From Shewanella loihica PV-4 (GTDB taxonomy: Bacteria > Pseudomonadota > Gammaproteobacteria > Enterobacterales > Shewanellaceae): a stretch of DNA of 64,000 bases. Below, piece by piece: positions 38,360-48,194 of this stretch; within the stretch, counting starts at the first letter, position 1; each line of letters starts with the position of its first letter. The notes beneath the pieces were generated by a model. It made no database searches. It saw nothing but the letters and a program-made list of their open reading frames with translations, and was not told the origin of the DNA. The stretch covers positions 372,001 through 436,000 of the forward strand of contig NC_009092.1 in NCBI RefSeq assembly GCF_000016065.1, given 5' to 3'. Position numbers and translations under genes: made by a program.

Positions 38360-38836
38360 ATGAAGCCCGATTTGAAACCTTTATTGCTCCTGGCTGGCGT
38401 GCTTTGGCTCGGGGCCTTGCCGCCCGTGTCTAACTCTGCCTGGGCGCTCAAGATAGACGATGAATTCGAGGTAGATCCCGACTTTGGCGTGGACCCAGAT
38501 TGGGAGTATCGCCCCGACTGGGACAGGGACTTCTATGATCCCTGGCGCTGGCGTATCGGCATAGGCACAGGTTTTCCCTACTGGCGCCATGGCAGCTATG
38601 GCTATTGGCGTGATGGCTGGCGTTCCCCCTACCGTTACCAGCCGCGCAAATACCGCAAGCCTAAACCGCTCGCACCGCCGCAGCAAGTCACCACGAGTTT
38701 CACCCAGAGCGATGCCATTAAGAGCCTGCCCGCAAACGCCAGGGTGAGGGTGAAAGAGGGCAGAACTGTATATGAATGGCAAGGGGTAGAGTATATCTAT
38801 GATTGGAATAGCGACAGCTACGTCAAGCTTAAGTAG
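38360..38836 (+). CDS. Exported hypothetical protein rich in Asp, Trp, Tyr and Arg
   Basis: A 158-residue protein with a signal peptide (cleavage near SAWALK). The mature N-terminus is a low-complexity segment with alternating acidic and aromatic residues (DPDFGVDPDWEYRPDWDRD, then repeated YW/RY pairs), a Pro/Lys-rich linker and a small C-terminal domain (residues about 105-158) ending VEYIYDWNSDSYVKLK. The C-terminal pattern resembles DUF6515-like periplasmic proteins, but I do not recognise a function. AGTGAGGTGG precedes the ATG. It is a single-gene unit. Confidence 0.68.
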   Translation: MKPDLKPLLLLAGVLWLGALPPVSNSAWALKIDDEFEVDPDFGVDPDWEYRPDWDRDFYDPWRWRIGIGTGFPYWRHGSYGYWRDGWRSPYRYQPRKYRKPKPLAPPQQVTTSFTQSDAIKSLPANARVRVKEGRTVYEWQGVEYIYDWNSDSYVKLK

Positions 38837-38864
38837 CTGTCACCCTGTTGCTTCTCTTTAGGGA

Positions 38865-39536
38865 TTAGATGGGTAGCAGCCAGCGCTCGCTTCTAAACCA
38901 ATAGTAGTGCTCAGGATCGTTGGAGAAGGCTACCCTGTGGGCCTTGCCGGTGATCTCTTCGCGTGGAACGAAGCCGATGACGCGTGAGTCGGCGCTGGCG
39001 TCGCGATTATCCCCAAGCGCCAGATAGTGCCCCTCGGGGACAGTTACCGGGCCGAAATTGGCCAGCCTCGAGGGTTGGTCATTCAGCCTGATGGCGTGGG
39101 GCTTGCCGGGCAGGGTCTCTTGCCAAACGCTAAAGGCTGCTTGCCCGGCATTATCTGCAAGTGCCTGCGGCTCGGCGCGATAGTTGAGGGCCGCGCCGTT
39201 GAAATAGAGGCGGTTGTTGCGCATCGCCAAGGTGTCGCCGGGCAAACCTATGATGCGTTTGACCAGCTTCTTGTCGGCCTTGGCCGAGTCGAAGGTGATG
39301 ATGTCGCCACGCTCCGGGTCGGCCAGCTTCATCAGGCTGACATGGGTGAAGGGCAGGCGCAGATCGTAGGCCAACTTGTTCACCAGTATGCGGTCGCCCT
39401 GCACTATGGTGGGCAGCATGGAGCCGCTGGGCACATGGTTCCAGTCGGCCACCGCGCTACGAAAGACCAGCATCAGGCCGATAAACAGAATGAACTGGCG
39501 GTGGTGTTTCACTTGTCGCATCACTTTTTTAAGCAT
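38865..39536 (-). CDS. lepB: Signal peptidase I (additional LepB)
   Basis: A 223-residue membrane serine protease that removes signal peptides. There is a single N-terminal transmembrane helix (about 14-31), then box B VPSGSMLPT with the catalytic serine (about residue 37), box D KRIIGLPGD with the catalytic lysine, and box E GDNRDASADSR. It is shorter than Escherichia coli LepB (324) and has one helix. AAGGAG precedes the chosen ATG. It is not beside lepA/rnc, where the housekeeping lepB usually lies, so it is probably a second copy. Confidence 0.9.
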   Translation of the reverse strand: MLKKVMRQVKHHRQFILFIGLMLVFRSAVADWNHVPSGSMLPTIVQGDRILVNKLAYDLRLPFTHVSLMKLADPERGDIITFDSAKADKKLVKRIIGLPGDTLAMRNNRLYFNGAALNYRAEPQALADNAGQAAFSVWQETLPGKPHAIRLNDQPSRLANFGPVTVPEGHYLALGDNRDASADSRVIGFVPREEITGKAHRVAFSNDPEHYYWFRSERWLLPI

Positions 39537-39698
39537 ACCAACTCCTTGGAAAGTAAAGTGTCTTAGCATCAGACGCCGCATCGTCCAAGTGGTTCCTGCT
39601 GTGTTATCCCAGAAGCGTAAGCAAATATTTTTGCTCTGCCGAGCTCGGCATTGATATAGTGCTGCCTGTTGTCCTAAGGCCATACCCATGGAGAGAGA

Positions 39699-40376
39699 AT
39701 GAAGTACCAGTGGATATTATTTGACGCCGATGAAACCCTGTTTCATTTCGACGCCTTTAAAGGATTACAGCTGATGTTTTCGCGCTTCGGTGTGGATTTC
39801 ACCCTAGCCGATTTCGAAGAGTATCAAACGGTTAACCTGCCTTTGTGGGTGGATTATCAAGACGGCAAGATCAGCGCCCGTCACCTGCAGGTGACCCGTT
39901 TCGAACGTTGGGCCGAGAAGCTTTCTGTGACCGCCGAGCACCTTAATTCGGCGTTTCTCACGGCCATGGCCGACATCTGCACCCTGCTGCCTGGCGCCGC
40001 CGAGCTGGTGGATGCCCTCTATGGCAAGGTGAAGATGGGAATCATCACCAATGGCTTTACCGACCTGCAGACGGTGCGTCTGGAGCGTACCGGCTTGCTG
40101 CATGCCTTCTCGCCCGTGGTGATCTCGGAAGAGGTGGGGGTCGCTAAACCCGATGTGGCGATCTTCGAACACGCCCTGTCGCAGATGGCTCATCCGCCCA
40201 GAGAGCATGTGTTGATGGTGGGAGATAATCCCCATTCGGATATTCAGGGTGGGCTTAACGCCGGCTTCGATACCTGTTGGCTCAACCGCGCCAGTCAGCC
40301 AGTCCCCGAGGGGATCACGCCTCACTATCAGGTGGCATCACTCACCGAGCTGCAACACCTGCTGCTTAAGGGCTAA
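39699..40376 (+). CDS. yjjG: Pyrimidine 5'-nucleotidase YjjG (HAD family)
   Basis: A 225-residue cytosolic phosphatase with all HAD motifs: FDADETLFHFD (nucleophile and acid/base aspartates, residues 8-18), IITNGFTDLQ, the lysine in GVAKPDVAIF and MVGDNPHSDIQGGLNAG. YjjG dephosphorylates non-canonical pyrimidine nucleotides and limits their incorporation into DNA. Length and motif spacing fit the family. AGAGAG precedes the ATG. Confidence 0.93.
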   Translation: MKYQWILFDADETLFHFDAFKGLQLMFSRFGVDFTLADFEEYQTVNLPLWVDYQDGKISARHLQVTRFERWAEKLSVTAEHLNSAFLTAMADICTLLPGAAELVDALYGKVKMGIITNGFTDLQTVRLERTGLLHAFSPVVISEEVGVAKPDVAIFEHALSQMAHPPREHVLMVGDNPHSDIQGGLNAGFDTCWLNRASQPVPEGITPHYQVASLTELQHLLLKG

Positions 40377-40387
40377 TGCCAATAGGG

Positions 40388-40879
40388 TTAGCAGCCCGAA
40401 TCCACAATCTCGAAACTTGGGCCCTGGGTAGTACTCAGGGCCTGTGTGTATTTGAGGTAGCAGTTCTCGCTACTGGACTTCTTGCTTGGGTGCATGAAGC
40501 GGATGAAAGGCTCGGCCTTGTTATTGTGAAAGTACCAGTCGGCCGGGTCGTCGGCGTTGAACACGGCATCGGCAAAGCTGGCCTCGAGCAAGAGATCCCA
40601 GGCGTGGGCTGAGTCGGCAGCCGGGTAGCCATAGGCGAGCTCTACCTGATCGCCGTTGAGGCTTATGTTTGTGCTGGCCTGTGTCTGCAGGTTTTCCAGA
40701 CTCGCCTTGGTAAACACCAGGGGCAGGGTGCCGCTCATCTCGCTCTTGAGTCCCTGTAGGGCGGCGATGCGGGCATCGGACTGGATATTGATGAAACGTG
40801 GCAGGGCAATGGTGGCCAGAATGCCGAGTATGATGACAGTGATGACTAGTTCAATCAGGGTAAATCCGTTACGTTTCAT
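40388..40879 (-). CDS. Type IV pilin-like / pseudopilin protein
   Basis: A 163-residue prepilin: short basic leader MKRNG cut before phenylalanine, then the hydrophobic helix FTLIELVITVIILGILATIALPRF with the conserved Glu5. The globular part ends with two cysteines (ENC..., SGC) that would form a C-terminal disulfide loop. It resembles MSHA-type minor pilins more than PilA, but it is isolated from any pilus operon. The function (minor pilin or secretion pseudopilin) is unknown. Confidence 0.83.
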   Translation of the reverse strand: MKRNGFTLIELVITVIILGILATIALPRFINIQSDARIAALQGLKSEMSGTLPLVFTKASLENLQTQASTNISLNGDQVELAYGYPAADSAHAWDLLLEASFADAVFNADDPADWYFHNNKAEPFIRFMHPSKKSSSENCYLKYTQALSTTQGPSFEIVDSGC

Positions 40880-41028
40880 CTTGCTACCTGGGGTTGGCTT
40901 TGTGCCTATACTACACCCTGAGCAGGCATTTGATCCCTAAAATAGGTCCGAAAAGGTTGTTTTTAACGCATTTGTCATCGAAAAATGCCTTAATGGATTA
41001 TTTGTTGCTCAGTTAGTGAAATTTAGGC

Positions 41029-41057
41029 TTTACATTTAAAGTCCATTTCCTTACTAT
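41029..41057 (+). promoter_or_regulatory. Sigma-70 promoter of tRNA-Ser
   Basis: TTTACA, a 17-bp spacer and TACTAT lie directly upstream of the tRNA, placing the start of transcription a few bases before the mature 5' end. A GC-containing discriminator (CTCGGCG) follows, as is usual for stringently controlled stable RNA promoters. Confidence 0.72.
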
Positions 41058-41068
41058 TCTCGGCGTTC

Positions 41069-41159
41069 GGAGAGATGGCAGAGTGGTCGAATGCACCGGT
41101 CTTGAAAACCGGCACGGGTTTATAGCCCGTCTAGGGTTCAAATCCCTATCTCTCCGCCA
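41069..41159 (+). tRNA. serT: tRNA-Ser (anticodon UGA)
   Basis: A 91-base class II tRNA with a long variable arm and encoded CCA. The acceptor GGAGAGA pairs with TCTCTCC, the anticodon loop CTTGAAA carries TGA (41103-41105), the variable arm is CACGGG...CCCGT, and the T arm is AGGGTTCAAATCCCT. It reads UCA and related serine codons. A terminator hairpin follows within ten bases. Confidence 0.96.
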
Positions 41160-41166
41160 CATTAAG

Positions 41167-41198
41167 AAAAAGGGCTTCCAGAAATGGAAGCCCTTTTT
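41167..41198 (+). terminator. Terminator of tRNA-Ser
   Basis: AAAAAGGGCTTCCA-GAAA-TGGAAGCCCTTTTT is a 9-bp or longer stem with a GNRA-like loop and a T-run. Confidence 0.93.
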
Positions 41199-41222
41199 CG
41201 TTCTAGCCCTTTTTCGTTCTAG
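41191..41222 (+). repeat. Tandem 16-bp repeat at the tRNA terminator tail
   Basis: CCCTTTTTCGTTCTAG occurs twice in immediate succession. The first copy begins in the descending arm of the terminator, so the second is probably a slippage duplication. It runs into the palindrome CTAGCGCTAG (41219-41228). No integrase or element boundary accompanies it. Confidence 0.85.
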
Positions 41223-41748
41223 CGCTAGCTAAGTTCTACCTAAGCGACTAAGCAGACATAAGCACTTTGAACCCAGGGTTCCTAATATTTAGGTCTGGAT
41301 TCCTATCGATTCCATTTTGCTAGCCCACCGGCATCTGTGCCTAGGGGTTAATCCTAGTTCTCCTTTCCTTGCTTTAATTCCGTCTAACCCAACCTCAGTT
41401 GCATATACCCTGCATAATTATTCATCAAAGTGAATAGGCAAGTGGTCATTAATCGGGATAGAGGGGGCCGGTTTTACTGGGAGTTTGCGAGTAGATAAGT
41501 AGGCGCTAATAGGCTCATGGCTCACAAAATTGCCGGCTTTTGTGATCGGTTTTGGTGTTCTTAAGGTTTAAAAATTGTTAAATGTGGCGTTTTTATCGCT
41601 AATTTGAATAAATTTTAAACATCAGGCTGGATTCCCGCTTTCTTTTACCGAGCGCTTTTTGCTATGCTCCCGCGGCATAAAAATACAGTGTAAATTATTC
41701 GCATTTTTTCAATTGCTGTCGATCGCATTCCAATTTTGGACTGATCTA
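41223..41748. other. Non-coding stretch between tRNA-Ser and the cyo region
   Basis: About 520 bp of AT-rich sequence with stop codons in all frames that matter. Beyond presumed promoter sequence before the next gene I see no conserved element. Confidence 0.5.
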
Positions 41749-42147
41749 TTGAAACCTACTCCTAGTCATTTTCTGGCCGACGCACAGCGTGACCTCGCCC
41801 GGCTGGCAATTAGTCATCAGAAACAGTTGGCCTATCTGTTAAGCCTGCTGTTGCTCTGCTATTGCCTCTCGGTAGTGATCTCCAGCTATTTAGATAGCCG
41901 TGAGCTGATGCAGCTGTTGTCAGACTGGCTGCTTTGGGAGTCCTTCGATCTCTCCATGATGGGGCCTGTGTTCATCAGCCCGCTGTTCATCTATCCATAT
42001 CTCTGTCTCTGTTTCATCGCTTATCAGCTGTTTTGCCTCCTGGCTTCCCAAGGGCCAGGCTACCCACTGCTGACATGCGATCTTAAGAGCGTCGAACATG
42101 ACGCTCACGGCTGTCGCGCCCCTCCAAGCCTAACACTCTGTTTATAA
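41749..42147 (+). CDS. Possible small membrane protein upstream of cyoA
   Basis: A 132-residue frame (with a TTG start before KPTPSHFLAD; an upstream TTG would add 30 residues) encoding an amphipathic N-terminus and two strong hydrophobic segments (LAYLLSLLLLCYCLSVVIS; FISPLFIYPYLCLCFIAYQLF). Codon choice over residues 1-105 looks protein-like, but the last 25 residues and the ribosome site do not convince. I recognise no family. It could be a real lineage-specific membrane protein or a decayed gene. Confidence 0.4.
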   Translation: MKPTPSHFLADAQRDLARLAISHQKQLAYLLSLLLLCYCLSVVISSYLDSRELMQLLSDWLLWESFDLSMMGPVFISPLFIYPYLCLCFIAYQLFCLLASQGPGYPLLTCDLKSVEHDAHGCRAPPSLTLCL

Positions 42148-42287
42148 AATACTTTAAGTATCCTTAGCCGCTTAATTTTTGCAGCTTGAGCCCTATTTTG
42201 CGCTCTATGCTTGCCCCTTGCTGGCCCGGATACCCTTGCCAAGCCCATTTGGCAATCTCATAAACTAGGGTTAGAGGAATATTCCTT

Positions 42288-43238
42288 GTGTTAATTCGAA
42301 ACTTTGCCAAAGCAAGCTGTGCCATGGCGGCGCTGATGTTGGCAGGCTGTGAAGGTGGCGTACTCGATCCAAAGGGACAGGTGGGGATCGATGAGAAGCA
42401 GTTGATCGTGATTGCCACCTTGTTGATGTTGATCGTGGTGATCCCTGTGATCGTCATGACCTTGTACTTCGCCTGGAAGTATCGCGACGGTCGCGATCAT
42501 GAAATCTATGCACCTAAGTGGGCGCACTCTAAGACGATCGAATTGGTGGTCTGGTGCGTGCCTATCGTCATTGTCGGCATTCTGGGTGTGATCACCTGGC
42601 ATTCGACCCATAAGCTGGACCCTTATCAACCGCTGGAGCATGAGGCCGAGCCGATCATCGTCGAGGTGGTGTCACTCAACTGGAAGTGGTTGTTTATCTA
42701 TCCTGAGCAGGGCATCGCCTCGGTCAACGAGCTGGCGTTTCCTGCCAATGTGCCGGTGAACTTTAAGATAAGTTCCGACACGGCCATGAACTCCTTCTTC
42801 ATTCCCCAGCTGGGTAGCCAGATCTACTCCATGGCGGGCATGACCACTAAGCTGCATCTGATCGCCAACGAGCCCGGTACCTACAAGGGGATCTCGGCCA
42901 ACTACAGTGGCGCGGGCTTTACCGGCATGAAATTTAATGCCATCGCGACGCCTACCCGCGACGATTTCAACGCCTGGGTTGCCAAGGTGAAGCGCGAAGG
43001 CGCGGCGCTCGGCCAAGAAAGCTATCGCGAACTGGCGAAAGAGAGCAGCAATAATCCCGTGAGCTACTACGCCTCGGTCAGTGACGGCCTGTTTGAGCAG
43101 ATCGTTATGCAGTACATGCATCAGCACCAGATGCCTGCCCAAGAGGGCATGGCGATGCCGGCCGCCACTTTACACGGGCAGTCACACGAGCAGGTGCATG
43201 CATCTGAGTCATCTAACACGACGGGAGGCGAACACTAA
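42288..43238 (+). CDS. cyoA: Cytochrome bo3 ubiquinol oxidase subunit II
   Basis: A 316-residue lipoprotein subunit: signal ending LMLAGC (lipobox), two transmembrane helices (about 40-62 and 84-106) and a periplasmic cupredoxin domain. The CuA ligands of cytochrome c oxidases are absent (the region around [18 protein letters not shown] lacks the Cys/His set), so quinol is the donor. The start is GTG, with AGAGGAAT about ten bases upstream. It is first in cyoABCDE; the gene-to-gene junctions overlap or touch. Confidence 0.94.
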   Translation: MLIRNFAKASCAMAALMLAGCEGGVLDPKGQVGIDEKQLIVIATLLMLIVVIPVIVMTLYFAWKYRDGRDHEIYAPKWAHSKTIELVVWCVPIVIVGILGVITWHSTHKLDPYQPLEHEAEPIIVEVVSLNWKWLFIYPEQGIASVNELAFPANVPVNFKISSDTAMNSFFIPQLGSQIYSMAGMTTKLHLIANEPGTYKGISANYSGAGFTGMKFNAIATPTRDDFNAWVAKVKREGAALGQESYRELAKESSNNPVSYYASVSDGLFEQIVMQYMHQHQMPAQEGMAMPAATLHGQSHEQVHASESSNTTGGEH

Positions 43239-45226
43239 TGTCGTCTTTTCTTGGAAAATTAACACTGGATGCGGTTCCCTTCCACGAACCCATCATCATG
43301 GTGACCCTGGCTGCGGTCGCCGTGATAGGCCTTGTTATCGCGGCCCTGATCACCAAGCATAAGAAATGGGGCCCTCTGTGGCGCGACTGGCTGACCTCAG
43401 TCGACCATAAACGCCTGGGGATCATGTATATCCTGCTGGCCTTCGTCATGCTGATCCGTGGCTTCTCCGATGCCATCATGATGCGAACTCAACAGGCCAT
43501 GGCCACCAATGGCGCCGCCGGCTACCTGCCGCCCGAGCACTATGACCAGATCTTCACCGCCCATGGCGTCATCATGATCATCTTCATGGCGATGCCCTTC
43601 ATGATAGGCCTGATGAACCTGGTGTTACCGTTACAGATAGGCGCGCGCGACGTTGCCTTTCCGTTTCTGAATAACCTCAGCTTCTGGTTGACCGCCTCCG
43701 GCGCCGTGCTGATCAACATCTCTCTGGGGGTGGGTGAGTTTGCCAAGACAGGTTGGGTGGCCTATCCGCCGCTGTCTGAGCTGGCCTATAGTCCCGGGGT
43801 TGGGGTCGATTACTATATCTGGGCGCTGCAGATCTCCGGCATAGGGACCACTCTCACCGGGGTCAACTTCCTGGTGACTGTGCTTAAGATGCGCGCGCCG
43901 GGCATGAAGTTGATGCAGATGCCGATCTTCACCTGGACCTGCACCTGGGCCAACATACTGATCGTCGCCTCATTCCCGATTCTGACGGCCGTGTTGGCCA
44001 TGCTGACCCTGGACAGATACATGGATTTCCACTTCTTCACCAACGAAGGCGGTGGTAATGCCATGATGTATATCAATCTGTTCTGGGCCTGGGGACACCC
44101 TGAGGTGTATATCCTGATCCTGCCAGCCTTCGGTATCTTCTCCGAGGTGATCTCAACCTTTACCGCCAAGCGTCTGTTTGGTTACAAGTCTATGGTTTGG
44201 GCCAGCGGCGCCATCTCGATTCTGGGCTTCATCGTCTGGCTGCATCACTTCTTTACCATGGGCTCGAGTGCCAACGTCAACGCCTTCTTCGGGGTGATGA
44301 CCATGGTGATTGCCGTGCCGACCGGGGTGAAGCTGTTTAACTGGCTGTTCACCATCTATCGTGGACGCCTGAAGCTGACGGTGCCCGTACTCTGGACCCT
44401 GGGCTTCATGGTGACCTTTACCATTGGCGGCATGACAGGCGTGTTGCTGGCGGTGCCTGGCGCCGACTATGTGCTACACAACAGCCTGTTTTTGATTGCG
44501 CATTTCCACAACACCATCATTGGCGGCGCCGTGTTTGGCTACCTGGCGGGCTTTGCCTTCTGGTTCCCTAAGGCGACCGGTTTCCACCTCAACGAACGTC
44601 TGGGTAAGGCGGCATTCTGGTGCTGGCAGGCGGGCTTCTATGTCGCCTTCATGCCGCTGTATGTGCTGGGCTTCCTCGGCATGACACGTCGTCTCAATCA
44701 GACTGATAACCCGGACTGGAACTTCTGGATCTATCTGGCGGCAGTTGGTGCCTGCATCATCTTCGTCGGCATAGTGCTGCAGTTTGTTCAGCTGTACGTG
44801 AGCATCCGCGATCGTGAGCAGAACCGTGACACCACCGGCGACCCATGGAATGGTCACACCCTTGAGTGGTCGACCGCCTCGCCACCTCAGTTCTATAACT
44901 TTGCCCGTCTGCCTAAGGTCGTGGATATCGACGCCTTCACCCATGCCAAGGAGCAGGGCCAGGCCTATCAGATGCAGGAGAGCTATCAGCCGATCCACAT
45001 GCCGAAGAATACCGGCCATGGGGTTTGGATGGCCCTTGGGATCACCGCCGCCGGCTTTGCCGCCATCTGGCACATCCTCTGGCTGGCCATCGCAGGTTTC
45101 CTGGGCGCTTTCATCGTCTTCCTGATGCGAGCCTACGACACAGACACCGACTACTACGTGCAGGGCGATGAGGTTAAGCGTATCGAAACCGCGCACCTGA
45201 ACAACTTATCTAAGGGGCAGATATGA
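43238..45226 (+). CDS. cyoB: Cytochrome bo3 ubiquinol oxidase subunit I
   Basis: A 662-residue, about 15-helix heme-copper oxidase subunit holding the low-spin heme and the heme-CuB site. Visible: [15 protein letters not shown] (low-spin heme His), [15 protein letters not shown] (CuB His and cross-linked Tyr), LHHFFTMG (CuB His pair) and HFHNTIIGG (heme ligands). It reduces O2 to water and pumps protons. The length matches Escherichia coli CyoB (663). The start overlaps the cyoA stop. Confidence 0.97.
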   Translation: MSSFLGKLTLDAVPFHEPIIMVTLAAVAVIGLVIAALITKHKKWGPLWRDWLTSVDHKRLGIMYILLAFVMLIRGFSDAIMMRTQQAMATNGAAGYLPPEHYDQIFTAHGVIMIIFMAMPFMIGLMNLVLPLQIGARDVAFPFLNNLSFWLTASGAVLINISLGVGEFAKTGWVAYPPLSELAYSPGVGVDYYIWALQISGIGTTLTGVNFLVTVLKMRAPGMKLMQMPIFTWTCTWANILIVASFPILTAVLAMLTLDRYMDFHFFTNEGGGNAMMYINLFWAWGHPEVYILILPAFGIFSEVISTFTAKRLFGYKSMVWASGAISILGFIVWLHHFFTMGSSANVNAFFGVMTMVIAVPTGVKLFNWLFTIYRGRLKLTVPVLWTLGFMVTFTIGGMTGVLLAVPGADYVLHNSLFLIAHFHNTIIGGAVFGYLAGFAFWFPKATGFHLNERLGKAAFWCWQAGFYVAFMPLYVLGFLGMTRRLNQTDNPDWNFWIYLAAVGACIIFVGIVLQFVQLYVSIRDREQNRDTTGDPWNGHTLEWSTASPPQFYNFARLPKVVDIDAFTHAKEQGQAYQMQESYQPIHMPKNTGHGVWMALGITAAGFAAIWHILWLAIAGFLGAFIVFLMRAYDTDTDYYVQGDEVKRIETAHLNNLSKGQI

Positions 45227-45849
45227 GTATTGCTATCCCAGCTGACCTGAGTGTTACCCAGGTCGAGACCCTACATGAGGAGCACCATGATACCGGCGAG
45301 AACACCTTGCTGGGCTTCTGGATCTACCTGATGACCGACTGCATCCTGTTTGCCTCGGCTTTCGCCACCTATGCTGTGCTCTACATGAACACAGACGGCG
45401 GCGTGTCGGGCAAGGATGTCTTCGAGTTGGACTTCGTCCTGATTGAAACCGCGGCGCTGCTGCTCAGTAGTATCACCTATGGTCTGGCGCTGATCTTTGC
45501 CAAGCGTCATCACAAGGGGGCGACCCTGGCCTGGTTGGCGGTGACCTTCGCTTTAGGCTGTGTGTTCATCGGTATGGAGGTGAACGAGTTTCATCACCTG
45601 ATCCTCGAGGGCAATGGCCCGCAGCGTAGTGCCTTCCTCTCCGCCTTCTTCGCCCTGGTGGGCATGCATGGTCTGCACGTGAGTGCCGGCCTGGTGTGGA
45701 TGGCGATCATGATGCTTGAGGTGGTTAAGCGCGGCACGGGCGGACGCACCCTGACCCGCCTGAATTGCCTCAGCCTGTTTTGGCATTTCCTGGACATCGT
45801 CTGGATCTGCGTGTTCACCGTGGTTTATTTGATGGGGGTCTTATTATGA
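45223..45849 (+). CDS. cyoC: Cytochrome bo3 ubiquinol oxidase subunit III
   Basis: A 208-residue protein with five helices, as in CyoC, including [29 protein letters not shown] and the final [18 protein letters not shown]. It overlaps cyoB and cyoD by four bases on either side (ATGA junctions). Confidence 0.95.
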   Translation: MSIAIPADLSVTQVETLHEEHHDTGENTLLGFWIYLMTDCILFASAFATYAVLYMNTDGGVSGKDVFELDFVLIETAALLLSSITYGLALIFAKRHHKGATLAWLAVTFALGCVFIGMEVNEFHHLILEGNGPQRSAFLSAFFALVGMHGLHVSAGLVWMAIMMLEVVKRGTGGRTLTRLNCLSLFWHFLDIVWICVFTVVYLMGVLL

Positions 45850-46172
45850 GCCAAGCCACTACCCATGGTCAGGACGATCTGGCCGCCAGCATCAAGTCCT
45901 ATCTTACCGGCTTCCTGCTCTCTGTGGTGTTGACCGGCATTCCCTTCTGGGCGGTGATGACCCACAGCCTGGAGACCTCGACCACCCTGGCCATAGTGCT
46001 GGTGTTGGCCGTGGTGCAGATTCTGGTGCATCTTAAGTATTTCTTGCACCTGGATTTTTCCAAGGAAGGCAAGGTGAATACCCTGTCGTTTATGTTTACC
46101 GCCCTGGTGATTGTCATGGTGGTTGGCCTGTCGGTGTGGATCATCTACGCCGCCAACGACCTCATGATGTAG
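45846..46172 (+). CDS. cyoD: Cytochrome bo3 ubiquinol oxidase subunit IV
   Basis: A 108-residue, three-helix accessory subunit ([63 protein letters not shown]). The ATG overlapping the cyoC stop is used; a longer upstream reading frame lies inside cyoC. Confidence 0.94.
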   Translation: MSQATTHGQDDLAASIKSYLTGFLLSVVLTGIPFWAVMTHSLETSTTLAIVLVLAVVQILVHLKYFLHLDFSKEGKVNTLSFMFTALVIVMVVGLSVWIIYAANDLMM

Positions 46173-46182
46173 GAGAGGCAGC

Positions 46183-47109
46183 ATGATTAGGCATTCGACC
46201 TCAACTCAGGTGGCCGCGCCCTTGGGGGCTTATCTTCAGGTGACCAAACCCGGGATTATCATGGGAAACCTCATCGCCGTGGTGGGCGGGTTTCTCCTGG
46301 CTGCCAGGGGGGAGGTCGATGCCGTCTTGATGCTGGCGACGCTGGTGGGGCTCTCTCTGGTGGTGGCCTCAGGCTGCGCCATCAACAACTATATCGACCG
46401 GGATATCGACGCCAAGATGCAGCGCACCTGCCGTAGGGCGACGGTGACCGGCGCTATCCCACTTAAGCAGGTACTTGGCTTAGGCATAGCCCTGGGCGTA
46501 CTCGGCTTTGGCCTGCTGGCCTGGTTTACCAACCTGGCGGCCTTGCTGTTTGCCGCCTTCGGCTACCTGGTTTACGTGGGGCTCTACAGCCTCTACATGA
46601 AGCGCAACTCCGTCTATGGCACCCTGGTCGGCAGCCTCTCGGGCGCCGTGCCGCCCGTGGTGGGTTACTGCGCCGTGACCGGCAGGATGGATGGCGCTGC
46701 GCTGATCCTGCTGGCCATGTTCAGCCTGTGGCAGATGCCGCACTCCTATGCCATCGCCATCTTTCGCTTTAAGGACTATGAGGCGGCCAATATTCCTGTG
46801 CTGCCTGTGGCCCAAGGCGTAGAAAAGGCCAAGCTGCATATCGTCTTCTACATTGCCCTGTTCGCCCTGGTATCGACCCTGCTACCCCTGGCGGGTTATA
46901 CCGGGGTGGGCTTTATGGCGGTGAGTTGCGTGACCAGCTTCTGGTGGCTACTGATGGCGCTAAAAGGCTATCGCAGCGATGTGAACCTGCTGCGTTGGTC
47001 ACGCCAGGTGTTCGGTTTCTCGATACTGACCATAGCCATCCTGAGCCTCACCATGGCGCTGGACTTTCAGGTGGCCGGCCAGGCGCCGCTGCTGGCCATG
47101 TTGGGCTAG
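46183..47109 (+). CDS. cyoE: Protoheme IX farnesyltransferase (heme O synthase)
   Basis: A 308-residue polytopic UbiA-family prenyltransferase that converts heme B to heme O for the oxidase. The first Asp-rich motif is [12 protein letters not shown] (about residue 68), followed by [10 protein letters not shown]; the second conserved loop is [15 protein letters not shown]. It ends the cyo operon 10 bp after cyoD, before a terminator. Confidence 0.96.
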   Translation: MIRHSTSTQVAAPLGAYLQVTKPGIIMGNLIAVVGGFLLAARGEVDAVLMLATLVGLSLVVASGCAINNYIDRDIDAKMQRTCRRATVTGAIPLKQVLGLGIALGVLGFGLLAWFTNLAALLFAAFGYLVYVGLYSLYMKRNSVYGTLVGSLSGAVPPVVGYCAVTGRMDGAALILLAMFSLWQMPHSYAIAIFRFKDYEAANIPVLPVAQGVEKAKLHIVFYIALFALVSTLLPLAGYTGVGFMAVSCVTSFWWLLMALKGYRSDVNLLRWSRQVFGFSILTIAILSLTMALDFQVAGQAPLLAMLG

Positions 47110-47165
47110 AAGTTGTACTAGCAGTCGCGCTATCTGCAGCGTTAGTCGTGCTTTAAGAAGAAAGC

Positions 47166-47196
47166 AAAAGGCGATCCATCTGGGTCGCCTTTTTTA
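47166..47196 (+). terminator. Terminator of cyoABCDE
   Basis: AAAAGGCGA...TCGCCTTTTTT with a 10-nt loop, about 60 bp after cyoE. The A-run and T-run make it usable in both directions. Confidence 0.88.
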
Positions 47197-47233
47197 TTGC
47201 CTGGCATCTTGTAAGGCTCTGTTTCACCGACAG

Positions 47234-48106
47234 CTATTTCAGTGAAAAATAGATCTTTGTTACCAGCTCATGCTCCGCCACTTCGGGGAAGAAGTTGTGG
47301 TACTCGAAGTAGAGAGGAAAGTCCCTCAGCTCCTCGCCGCTCTGGGGCAGCCAGTCGCGGTAGAACTGATAGATCTTATCGTCCATCTGATCGTGCGGTC
47401 CAAGATGGCGGATCACGGCGCAGCGACCGCCGGGGATCGTCTTGGTGATCACTCCAAAGTCGTTGGCCTTGACCTCGGCCGTTACCGAGCCACAGATGTC
47501 GAAACGAAATGCCTCGGGCGCTACCGTGTTAGGGTCGTTAAAGGGTACGCCCAGGGTCAGGCTGCTGGCCACAGGGGATTCGCCGCTCTGCTTACGCCAG
47601 TTGATAAATTGTTGAATCGAGTCGTTCAGTGCGGCCGGGCTGCCTTGGTGTTCCAGCACGGCGACCTTGATATCGTCTCTTTGCGTGAGTTTGATCTGCA
47701 CAGTTTCTCTCCTTGTATAGTTCACCTTGGCATATTGTTGACTCCATTGCTCCCACTTAGGCGTTAACCTGAACTGGGTCGGGGTCTGGGCAAATACCTG
47801 CTTAAAGGCTCGCGAGAAGGATTCGCCGTTCTCAAACCCGGCATCGAGGGCGATGTCGGTGATCTTGAGTTCGGGATGAAACACCAATCGGTATGAGGCC
47901 CGCTTCAGCCTGAGCAGGCTGATGTATTTACCTAAGGTTATACCGGTATACACCTGAAACTGGCGATGAAAATGATACTTGGAGAAGTGCGCCTTCTGGC
48001 TCAGTTGTTCCAGCGTCAGGGGCTGCTCCAGATGTTTCGCGATATAGTCACAAACCGTCTGGATTCGTTGACTATAGGCCTGGTGCGCTGCTCGGTTCAT
48101 ATGCAT
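47234..48106 (-). CDS. AraC-family regulator with GyrI-like effector domain (Rob/SoxS-like)
   Basis: A 290-residue regulator: N-terminal double helix-turn-helix (residues 8-110; LEQLSQKAHFSKYHFHRQFQVYTG and ITDIALDAGFENGESFSRAFKQVFAQTPTQFR) fused to a C-terminal GyrI/BmrR-like small-molecule domain (residues about 130-290; IKTIPGGRCAVIRHLGPHDQM). This is the Rob arrangement, often linked to drug or stress response. It is transcribed alone; targets are unknown. Confidence 0.9.
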   Translation of the reverse strand: MHMNRAAHQAYSQRIQTVCDYIAKHLEQPLTLEQLSQKAHFSKYHFHRQFQVYTGITLGKYISLLRLKRASYRLVFHPELKITDIALDAGFENGESFSRAFKQVFAQTPTQFRLTPKWEQWSQQYAKVNYTRRETVQIKLTQRDDIKVAVLEHQGSPAALNDSIQQFINWRKQSGESPVASSLTLGVPFNDPNTVAPEAFRFDICGSVTAEVKANDFGVITKTIPGGRCAVIRHLGPHDQMDDKIYQFYRDWLPQSGEELRDFPLYFEYHNFFPEVAEHELVTKIYFSLK

Positions 48107-48194
48107 CCCTTTTCAAGTGAGCGGCCATTGTGCGACGAGAGGGCTTGCTTTGCCTGACTCATATTGCTCAATGGCGTTGGCCGAGCATTTGTGC

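Noticed and set aside
41160..41250. Integration site (att) at the 3' end of tRNA-Ser, suggested by the tandem 16-bp repeat and nearby palindrome
   Set aside because: The repeat copies the terminator tail, not the tRNA 3' end, and there is no integrase, phage gene or second tRNA fragment in the window.
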